This document shows, in pieces, positions 56,214 to 64,000 of a DNA stretch of 64,000 bases (position 1 is its first letter; every line of letters starts with the position of its first letter). The notes below the pieces were generated by a model. It worked only from the letters and a program-made list of their open reading frames with translations. It had not been told where the DNA came from and searched no databases. This DNA comes from Pollenia angustigena (lineage: Eukaryota > Arthropoda > Insecta > Diptera > Polleniidae). A program made the translations under genes and the position numbers. The DNA lies in NCBI GenBank assembly GCA_930367215.1, contig OV884059.1, forward strand, positions 27,490,945 to 27,554,944, given 5' to 3'.

Positions 56214-56808
56214 AAGTAAGAGTGCTATATTCGGCTATGCCGAATCATATATACCCTTCACCATGATGAGATAAGAACAAAAAGTTATATACATAAATAA
56301 CGTTCTTTAGATAGGTATAAATAAATATTAATTGATCCACGCCAACTTTTCATTTCGTCATGCCGAAGAATATAAAAAAACCAAAAATTTATATATGTAT
56401 GTACCTAAGCCCGTTTCCTCTTTTGCCAAAGTGGATGTTTAAAATTCGTTTTATAATCTTAAAATCGTTTTTTAGAACATAAAAAAATTAAATAAAAAAA
56501 ATGAAAAAAATTTATTTTTGGGATCCGAACTGGCAATATCATAAGTCTCAGGAGACAACTTAACAACTCGGCTACGAATGCTTTTTTACTCATATCTTAG
56601 CCATTTGTGGACCGATCTTGCTGAATTTCAATAGCAAACAATTCCGAACCATAGATGACATAAATGTATAATATGGGGTCTTCGGAAAATCCATTTCAAC
56701 GGACAGACGGACATCGTTAAATAAACTTCGCTCCTCATAAGGACCCAGAATATATATACTTTATAGGGTCTAACATCAATGTTATAGAAATTACAAACAT
56801 ATATACCC

Positions 56809-58012
56809 TAGGGTATTCATTCGGTTAACCGTTAATCGGTTAACCGTTAATCGGTTAACCGATTAATTACTACCCGATTAACTGATCGGTTAATTTAAAA
56901 TTGTCTATTTTCGATTAACGATTAAACCGGTTAATTTCAGCCGGTTAACCGATTAACCGATGTAAAAAAATTTTGATTTTTTTTGTAGATCATAATATTT
57001 TTTTGTGTTTTAAATTATTTTTTTCATCTCATATACAAATGTTATGTGATTAGAAAATATTTTTTCATACAATATATTTCCTACATTCTTAAAGTGCAGT
57101 ACAAAAATGTTCTGCGCTGAGCTTTGCTAGGATGAGTCATATGATGACCTAAAAACAAAAGAGACTTTCGATAATAACGCAAACAACCTTTTAACAGAAT
57201 CAGAGTAAACCATTAGAAGTGTTAAAAATTTAAAAAAAAATTAAAACAGGACTTTAATGGCATAATGGAAGATTTTTAGTTTTTCTATATCTGTGGCATT
57301 TTGACAAAACATCTTAAGTAGAGAAAAGATAGCAAAAACGTTTTTAAAACAAACTCGGTGAAAAAATGATTTTTATCAAATAATTAAATACACCGAAATT
57401 AAAGAATAATTTCGTTTGCAATACAAAATTTTAAAAACGTAAGCAAAAATATTTTTTGAATGAAAATTTGTACGATTAACAACATTTTTTCAACTTTTTA
57501 AATTTGATTTAAGATGTTTTCTCAAAATGCCACAGATATTATACGTTACTTTCGATTTCTCCAACATCTGCGATAAATGAAAGAGTGCTTTCCAAGTGAA
57601 GTTTAATCGAAACAAATGAAAAGAATCGCCTAGATCCATAACATAAAAACCAAATTGTTTTTCTAAAAGGTTTATTTTATAAGATCTCCTTAAACTATTG
57701 AAATAACTAAAAAATTATCTCACAGCATTAATTAAAAAATATGTATTACATATTTATGAATGATTTTTTTGTTTGGTCGTTTGAGATCAAGAAATGTTGT
57801 GTTTGTTTTGTTATTGTTGTTTTTTTTTATTAATAATAAAAAATTTGCATTTTTATTTAATGAAGTTACTAAATTTATAAGAAAAACATTATTAATCGGT
57901 TAACCAATCAAAAACAAAACTAACCGATTATCAACCGATTAAACCAAAACCTCGGTTAATTAATCGAGCGATTAACCGATTAAAGCAAAAGCCCGATTAA
58001 ATGATTACCCTA
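56809..58012. mobile_element. hAT element, 8-bp target duplication ATATACCC
   Basis: TAGGGTATTCATTCGG at left and CCGATTAAATGATTACCCTA at right are imperfect inverted ends. Perfect ATATACCC flanks lie at 56801-56808 and 58013-58020. Subterminal regions are full of CGGTTAACCGATTAA motifs on both strands (56825-56960 and 57895-57990). The interior retains a hAT C-terminal domain remnant. 1204 bp. Confidence 0.9.
57558..57665 (+). pseudogene. hAT transposase C-terminal dimerisation domain remnant
   Basis: Reads SPTSAINERVLSK, a stop, SLIETNEKNRLDP, a stop, HKNQIVFL. The SPTSA-x-x-ER-V-x-SK ... K-NRL-x-P ... FL pattern is the canonical hAT dimerisation domain, located as expected near the right end of its element. 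Two stops inactivate it. The catalytic core is deleted, so the element depends on a transposase elsewhere. Confidence 0.8.
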
Positions 58013-58053
58013 ATATACCCTTTTCACCACCTGTGGTGAAGGGTATAATAATC

Positions 58054-58879
58054 CATGAATTAATAAATTAAATTGGATTTTACTTGACTATTTTCCATTT
58101 TTTAGACGAAAATCACAAATAAATTTTATTTTGTTTGTTTACCAAACATTAGAGTCCTAAGCCAACCTTATTTGACGCCGCAAGTGTTTTGTTGCAAAAA
58201 CCGCAAGCCGAAGGTTAAATTCGGATATTAGCCGGATCAAACTGTAGCATCAACGGCGACGGCTACAAAAACTAATGCGGATTGGCTCAGCCACTCTGAT
58301 TTATTACGCCAGCACAATAAACATAGCAAGCTAAGTTCTATTAATTTAAGGCACTTTTTGTTTACAAAGCAACAACAATCTTTTTAAACCATTGTAAAAT
58401 GTTAGAACATTATGACAATATAACATGATAACACACCTTGTGGGTGAAGTAGCTAAAGGCCGTTGTACTTGACGTTTTAAAGTTTTTGCTCATATACATA
58501 TACATATAACCCCCTTATAATAATAAGCAGAACTTAGTATGCCACCATTTGTTGTTCAATATTAAAGATATATAAACACATATTTCATTTTAAATGGTCT
58601 TACGACTGCTGTATTTCTCAGATTAGAGATTCTTAAACCTTTCGCAATATCACTTTGGATTTTCATATAAAACCCCCAATTCACAATCTTGTGCAAATGG
58701 TCTTGCATCGTAGCATTTGTAAGATGGTATAGGCTATTTTTACTTTTCACCAACAAAATATACAGCAATGCACTTGCTACTCTTTTACAAAAGTATGCAA
58801 CGCTTAAAACCAATAGTTTATATTTACTCGACTTATGCAACTCTTGATTGCAAACCGACAGCTAACACTCAGTGAACCA
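58054..58879. other. No gene seen
   Basis: A minus-strand frame at 58562-58840 begins at TTG and shows no family features. Otherwise AT-rich. Confidence 0.3.
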
Positions 58880-59480
58880 AGTCAACCGCTTTGCGTCGTC
58901 GCTTTCCTGCGGGAAATTTGGTTCAATTGGTTTCAAGGCACTTATCCCGTGACAAGTGAAAACAATTTTAAAATAAAAAGGAACAAATTGTGATAGATTA
59001 AAACAGAACATATCACTTAACTGGTGATAATGTGTTTAAAGAGTAGTTACTCCAGAAGGTAATTGACAAACAACTTGTCATGTAACTGGATTTTGAGTGT
59101 ATAATGACTAATCGATTCTACCTGGTTCTATAACTTTAAATGAAGGGGATCCGTCCTAATAACATGGTTCATTTGGGGCAATATCTGCGACAGGCATTAT
59201 TTAAACTGAAATTGAATGTGTTCATTTAGGTTGTGTCTGTGACCTGTTACAAAGCGTCAAAAAGGTGCCAATTAACCCCGCCGAAGGACATCGCCATGAT
59301 AAAGTGACAGGTCCCCTTCATATAAAGTGTTAGAATGTGACAAGTTTAGTGTTAGTTCCCTTTCCTCTAGGGATTTCACACTCATACCCCCCAACGCTTA
59401 CTTCATTTTGCTCAAAAGCTTAGGCGGTTAATTAAGCCGCTTGTTCTGTCGCCACCGCCGCCGCCGATGAGTGTATCGGC
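58880..59480. promoter_or_regulatory. GC-richer unique stretch, candidate enhancer
   Basis: Less AT-rich than its surroundings, without terminal repeats or copies elsewhere in the window and without a plausible reading frame. Includes TTAACCCCGCCGAAGGACAT, a near-palindrome GGCGGTTAATTAAGCCGC at 59424 with a homeodomain-type TTAATTAA core, and GCCACCGCCGCCGCC at 59450. A conserved regulatory element would fit; this is inference. Confidence 0.3.
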
Positions 59481-59897
59481 TTGGTTTATTTTGCTGATAA
59501 AAGTAATACAAACATTTAAAAGAAAAAGTTAAAGTTAAAATATAGAACCATGTAAAATCAAAAAAATCAAAAAACGAATAAAAAGGGATAAGCACAATAA
59601 AAGGACGACAAAAGATAATTGTTCTTTAAAGACTTTCCTAAAGAGTAGAAAATAATTATGAGCTGTGAATTTCGTGTTTTGCAACAAGCGTTGCAAACTA
59701 AACCAAAAAGGTCATTCACAAGTGATAGAAAATATTTACAATTGCAAAAATTTGCAATTTCAAATGCACAAAACCGTGAATAGGACATTTGTTGAGCTTT
59801 CATAAAGTTTGTAAAACACATTCAAAATATAAAATTTTGTAATAATAGGGATCACTACAACAGGTAATAATTAAAAAAGTCGGTTGTGAAACTCATA

Positions 59898-60056
59898 AGC
59901 GGAGTTCAGTATTAGTCTTGCAACAGTGAAAATAAAAAATATCGTAGCTTTTCTGTTAAATCCAACAACAAAATACAAAGAGTTTCCATTAGATTTGATT
60001 AAAGCGCTACGATATTTTGCAATTGCACTTTTGCAAGACTAAAATTGAACTCCGCT
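59898..60056. mobile_element. Short MITE (AGCGGAGTTCA ends, 159 bp)
   Basis: AGCGGAGTTCAGTATTAGTC at left and GACTAAAATTGAACTCCGCT at right are inverted, continuing through TTGCAA. ATA on both flanks (59895-59897, 60057-60059). Confidence 0.7.
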
Positions 60057-60059
60057 ATA

Positions 60060-61214
60060 GTACTTACCTGGCCTTTTTTCTAGCCTGTGGTAACTACCTT
60101 CAACCACTAAAAAAAATCCTTAAAAAAATCCGCTTACCTACCCTTTTATTAATGTTATATTTCTTAGAATATTTTATATGCCAGAAATTTTATATGAATG
60201 ATGAGGTCAAAATTATCAAAAATAAAGTGATCGTCTTAAACGAGTGTCAGTTTTCAGAAGGCGGAAAAAAAATCAATTCATGTGGCAAAAATCTAAAATA
60301 AGCCTACCTCAATATCGTTGTTCAAAAAGCCAACTAATTGTATTGAACCTCCACAGGCAGCTTGGTTCACATCGAGAACAATTTTTCGGTGTTTACACGG
60401 GCCAGACGCCAACAGTTAATGAAATATACCAACTTTCCGGCACTCCTGCAGTCACAGTAGGGCTGTATATTGTGATCAAAATTTGTAATTACCAGGGCAA
60501 GTTTAAAATGTCACGAAAACTTGTTAAAAAGGGCTGGCAAAATGTCACAAAAAAATTTATTTTATTAAGTTTTAAGTCAAATTATCAAAAATAAATAATC
60601 TCCAGTTATCGCATTAAGCAGTTCCATAAACGAAAAACACTCTTTCAAAATCGCAAGATGTAACTTTGATCGCTTATAGTTCAGATTAAGAAAGGTTGTC
60701 AATAAATTCATCCGTCTTACTTTCATTTAAATATGAGTAGTGCACTTGCAAACACCGCTAAGTTAAAAAAACAAAAAAAAAAATACTGAGAAAATCGATT
60801 AAAACAGTTTTTCAAAACTGAAATGTCAAGCCATATACATAGATAGTTTTGCAGGAGTATTGAATAATTAACCAGAAATTGCGCGTAACTTACGGAGTTT
60901 TAAACGAGATTAAAATGTCGGCTTTCACAGAATTTTTATTTTCTTTAACTTACCGATGTTTGCAAGGGACTACTTGGATATACTTTTCTTATTATAATTA
61001 ATCTTGTAGTCCGGTATAACGATCTAAAACTTTTTTTAAACAAAATCTTTTTTACCGACAACTTTTTTATTTTCCTTAGCACTGTCAATAAAGTCTAAAG
61101 GCCCCACCATAATATGCAAAGCCTTGCTTAACCTACTGTCTCTTAAATGTATTTAAGAAAACAAAAACAAAATAAATAAAACAGTAGATTCCGTACGGAA
61201 TGTGCGATTAGATT
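60060..61214. other. No gene recognised
   Basis: The + frame at 60244-60594 includes HRQLGSHREQFFGVYTGQTP without known resemblance. The DNA at 60330-60480 is less AT-rich than its surroundings and has no repeat match in the window. Function unknown. Confidence 0.3.
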
Positions 61215-61393
61215 CGCACCTTGCTTAAGCAAATGACAGTTTCATTAAACGTAGCAAAAAGTTTCCTTAAGTTCAATATGGTTTGCATCATATAATTAAC
61301 ATGCATTCGCTTAAGCCAACTTAAGCACATTGTGGTTGGGCCTTAAGCCCCATTGTTTGTAATTGCAAGAGACTTGAGTAGATGCATTGAAGG

Positions 61394-62061
61394 CAGTGTT
61401 TGAAAATAAACACTTAATATCGCTCCTTATCGTTCTGTTTGGTAGATTTGTGCAAAACACAAACGTTAATAGTGTCTGTGTAGAAAAGCATTTAAAAAAC
61501 TACCGTTTCCCTGTTAGTCATCTTTCGAACACAAAAATAATACTGTTTTTATCAAATTCAACAAAAGATGAGAACATTTAATTCCGCTCGTTTTTTTTTA
61601 TACATCCCCGAATTTCATTGTGTTCGGTTCGGCTCATTAATGTTCGTCTCTTTTAGCTGGTAAAGAAACCAAACATTTTTTACAAAAACAAAATACACAT
61701 ACGAAAAAAAAACAAAAAGCCAGCAAAATAATTTTACACAAACAAAACATTTACAGAATACAATACAAGCTGTTCGTGGTGCTGTCGTTGCTAAAATTTT
61801 TTGTTTGCTCATTTCTTTACCAATGTAAAAAAAGAAACATTGTAGAACATTAAAATATAATGTTTGGCTACAGTATCAGTACAATTGTTCTGTTTTTTTT
61901 AACGAAGAACAGAACACTATATAATGTTCGGATCTTTCTTAAAAATAGTAACGAGCAGTATTAAGGGTTGTGTTCGTCTACACAATCACTAAAAAAATAA
62001 ATATCGTTTTTGGGCGTGTAAGCCGAACGCTAAATAATGAACTGTTTATTTTCGAGCACAG
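61394..62061. mobile_element. hAT-like element, CAGTGTT ends, imperfect 8-bp duplication
   Basis: CAGTGTTTGAAAATAAACA at left and TGTTTATTTTCGAGCACAG at right are inverted with three mismatches. Flanks are ATTGAAGG (61386-61393) and ATTGAAAG (62062-62069), 7 of 8 matching. Interior is rich in GTTCGG/CCGAAC words. 668 bp, non-coding. Partial relatives at 32626-33440. Confidence 0.75.
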
Positions 62062-62069
62062 ATTGAAAG

Positions 62070-62425
62070 TGCTTTTTACGTCCGATTTTTGCAACATTCA
62101 TTAAGCATTTCGAATAGATTTTGCCTCATATTCGCTAAGCTTATTTAAAAATTTCTTCTAGGTTGCAAAAAAGGCATTTTTTGGCAAGCTGGACCAAAAA
62201 TGGCTTTAAAAAAAAATGGAAGAAATGACATATTTCAAAATCCTGCGTAACGAACGCGTTTTCTGATTGACGTATAAAAATTTTTTGGTCTTTCAAAAGA
62301 GATAGCTTTAACTTATATATGTATAGTATTTAGTGACATTAATATGTACTTACGAATGGCATATATCATAATTTCTTAGCAGGTATTTATAGCGAAATAA
62401 TTGATCACAAAATTGTGTGACGCAC
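62070..62425. other. No gene seen
   Basis: Contains GTGTGACGCACGCC just before the LINE insertion; TTGTGACGCACGCC recurs at about 63370, so the host DNA here is itself repetitive. Confidence 0.35.
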
Positions 62426-62439
62426 GCCAAAGCGGAAGT

Positions 62440-63192
62440 TTTTTTTTTTTTTTTTCATTATTTATTTATTGAATCTTCATATATTAAATATGAACTAACA
62501 ATAATTAATCAAATCTTAACCTAATACGATAAATACAAAAATGTTCTTCATCGCGGGTTCTGTTCACTTTTATAGGTGTTTATCGCTCATCTAATTGGAT
62601 AAGTGCTGCAGTGTCTCTTCTTCTTAAGCGAGTGTGGCCGCTATCATTTAAAATATTTCGTGCTAGTGGGTTCGGGTGCAATTCGAGCCTTTTTAAGTAT
62701 TTTACTGCATATTTCGTAATCATAGTTTTAACTAATGGAACATTGAGATCCTTGTGAATATTTGAGTTTTTAACATACCAAGGGGCTGCTGTGATTATTC
62801 GAAGTAGTTTATTTTGGCGCCTTTGAATTTTTTCGATATTAGAGGCCGCGGCAGTGCCCCGTAACTGAATACCATAGCACCAGATTGGCTTTAAGATGGA
62901 GTTGTAAAGAAGAAGTTTGCAGTCGAGACTAAGGACAGAGTTTCTTCCAATAAGCCAATGAATTTGAATGGCTTTTAGTTTCATTTGAGTTAATTTTGCC
63001 TCTATATGGCTTTTCCACGTTAAACGGCGATCTAGATGAATACCGAGGTATTTTACATGCGAATTTTGAGGTATTATTTGATTATTGATTTTAATAGGGG
63101 GGCATGATTCCCGACGCAAGGTGAATGTTAAATGTACGCATTTTTGCTCATTGACCTCTATCCTCCATTGCTTTAATCTAACTCGAACTATG
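62440..63192 (-). mobile_element. 5'-truncated Jockey-like LINE with 14-bp target duplication
   Basis: Flanked by a perfect GCCAAAGCGGAAGT at 62426-62439 and 63193-63206. On the minus strand the 3' end carries AATAAATAAATAATG followed by a 16-17-base A tail directly against the duplication. The perfect duplication and intact reading frame indicate a recent insertion. Confidence 0.92.
62580..63192 (-). pseudogene. Jockey-like reverse transcriptase C-terminal part (truncated, open)
   Basis: About 204 codons are open from the element's 5' break to the TAA at 62580. There is no native start: the in-frame TTG upstream lies in the target duplication. EVNEQKCVHLTF is followed by HVKYLGIHLDRRLTWKSHIE, the palm-to-thumb transition typical of Jockey-clade LINEs. 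Then come LLYNSILKPIWCYGIQLRG and IEKIQRRQNKLLRIITAAPW, and the C-terminus HTRLRRRDTAALIQLDER. The catalytic FADD box lies upstream and is lost to 5' truncation. No internal stop is present, unlike every other transposon frame in the window. It encodes no active enzyme. Confidence 0.9.
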
Positions 63193-63206
63193 GCCAAAGC
63201 GGAAGT

Positions 63207-63419
63207 AACTTTAAAAGTTGAAGTGTGTTTTCCTAATTTTTCAGCGAATTTAGCATCATAAGGTTTACAAAATCTAATTCCTAAAAGAAAGATGAATATA
63301 AGAGAATTCTAAAATCACTTATTCGCAGCCGAAAAATTTTGTAATTTTTTGACAAAAGCCGTGAACGCTTTGTGACGCACGCCTCACAAGGAACTATACA
63401 GTTCTTTCAGTAGTATATG
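63207..63419. other. No gene seen
   Basis: Short repetitive flank continuing the pre-insertion sequence. Confidence 0.4.
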
Positions 63420-63780
63420 GGTAATTCCATGTCAAAACGAACAAGAGTGGGACACGACACCTTTCGATTTTAATGAAATTTGGTGAGAAGGTTTATTTTA
63501 TCTTATAAAGAACATACATGAACGAAATAAAGTGAGCTTGGTCATACATTTGACCCATTGTGGTCAAATGCGGTTTAATAAAATTCTTTAATTTGGCCCC
63601 TGCAGCGCGTAGGATGCTCCTAGATGGGTCAAATGTATGACCAATCCCACTTTATTATTTATTGCCGACTTGCGGTTTTTTTTAGTCAATTCAATAAACT
63701 AAACCGTTTTTGAGCTACGCGAATATATGCTGTGCATCCTCTTACGTTTTCGAAATAACGAGTCTTTTTAAGTGGTTTTT
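63420..63780. repeat. Dispersed GGTCATACATTTGACCC-type module, locus 3
   Basis: GGTCATACATTTGACCC at 63540 and its inverted copy GGGTCAAATGTATGACC at 63628 bracket about 90 bp. AAACTAAACCGTTTTTGAG and TTTTCGAAATAACG match locus 2 in the same order. Confidence 0.6.
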
Positions 63781-63829
63781 ATTAGAAAACTTAATTAAAT
63801 GTTACCTTTTTCAAATAGAAGTATCTTAG

Positions 63830-64000
63830 TACTACAATTGAACCTCGATTATTCGTTATGGGCGGGACCGGTAGCATTCTGGATAATCAATTTTTCCGAT
63901 GAATTGAGAACGAACTTTGTTTTCAATTGCTAAGACTTTTCTTTGTCTTTTTATCGCTGATACGGATACCATTTTTAAAATATACACAACAATCCACACT
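63830..64000 (+). mobile_element. Possible pogo/Tigger-type terminus at window edge
   Basis: TTGAACCTCGATTATTCG at 63838 resembles pogo-like ends (AACCTCGATTAT). The element would continue past the window, so this rests on one terminus only. Confidence 0.3.

Larger units (their letters stand above)
56214..58053 (+). repeat. Dispersed fly repeat (same family as 16222-17366), interrupted by a hAT
   Basis: Starts ACAAGTAAGAGTGCTATATT. Contains ACGGACAGACGGACATCG and ACTTTATAGGGTCTAACATC, and ends TTTTCACCACCTGTGGTGAA then GGGTATAATAA. The ACATATATACCC before the hAT joins directly to the TTTTCACC after it, matching TGTATACCCTCTTCACAA at 17325. Confidence 0.6.

Noticed and set aside
58562..58840. 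Minus-strand 92-residue frame as a gene
   Set aside because: No ATG at the start, hydrophobic unrecognised sequence, and no splice signals.
62580..63197. Start codon of the LINE frame at 63197
   Set aside because: It is a TTG in the target-site duplication, outside the LINE; the frame is open only because the element is 5'-truncated.

Overview
This is a gene-poor, very AT-rich eukaryotic window that looks like a higher (schizophoran/calyptrate-type) fly. The reasons are a canonical insect tRNA-Trp gene, Tc1/mariner, hAT, Jockey-like and RTE-like transposon remnants of dipteran type, dense nests of short inverted-repeat elements (MITEs), and no prokaryotic gene organisation. No complete protein-coding gene is visible. 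The best real genes are one tRNA-Trp (17731-17802, +) and one probable coding exon (32094-32251, +) with a start codon in good context and a GTAAGT donor. The stretch reads as intergenic or long-intron DNA of a large gene.

Layout. 1-7 kb: a partial repeat, a degenerate piggyBac-like remnant, a TA-flanked MITE, a Jockey-type LINE ORF1 fragment, and a 3.4 kb hAT-like element (8-bp target duplication) holding a nested CCCAG...CTGGG element with a tRNA-like module. 7-17.7 kb: an internally deleted mariner, several Harbinger-like MITEs flanked by TAA/TTA, two hAT transposase remnants and a dispersed fly repeat, ending at the tRNA. 20-27.6 kb: an 11-bp GAGTTAGAGTA satellite on the + strand and its decayed reverse complement about 3 kb downstream, with MITEs between and inside. 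28-31 kb: a tandem array of 374-bp inverted-repeat units, then a 141-bp tandem repeat. 32 kb: the probable exon. 32.6-45 kb: hAT-like elements with nested insertions and three RTE-like LINE fragments. 46.4-51.3 kb: a field of about 30 copies of the palindrome ATTCAGCTAGCTGAAT and its variants, the most unusual structure in the window. 54-64 kb: a broken mariner-family transposase, a hAT element nested in another repeat, a GC-richer unique stretch, a small hAT-like element and a clean 5'-truncated Jockey-like LINE with a 14-bp target duplication.

The transposon ends and target duplications were read directly from the sequence. Family names come from duplication length, terminal motifs and translated remnants, and should be confirmed by database comparison. 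Most longer open frames lie inside repeats, many have no ATG start, and they are not annotated as genes.
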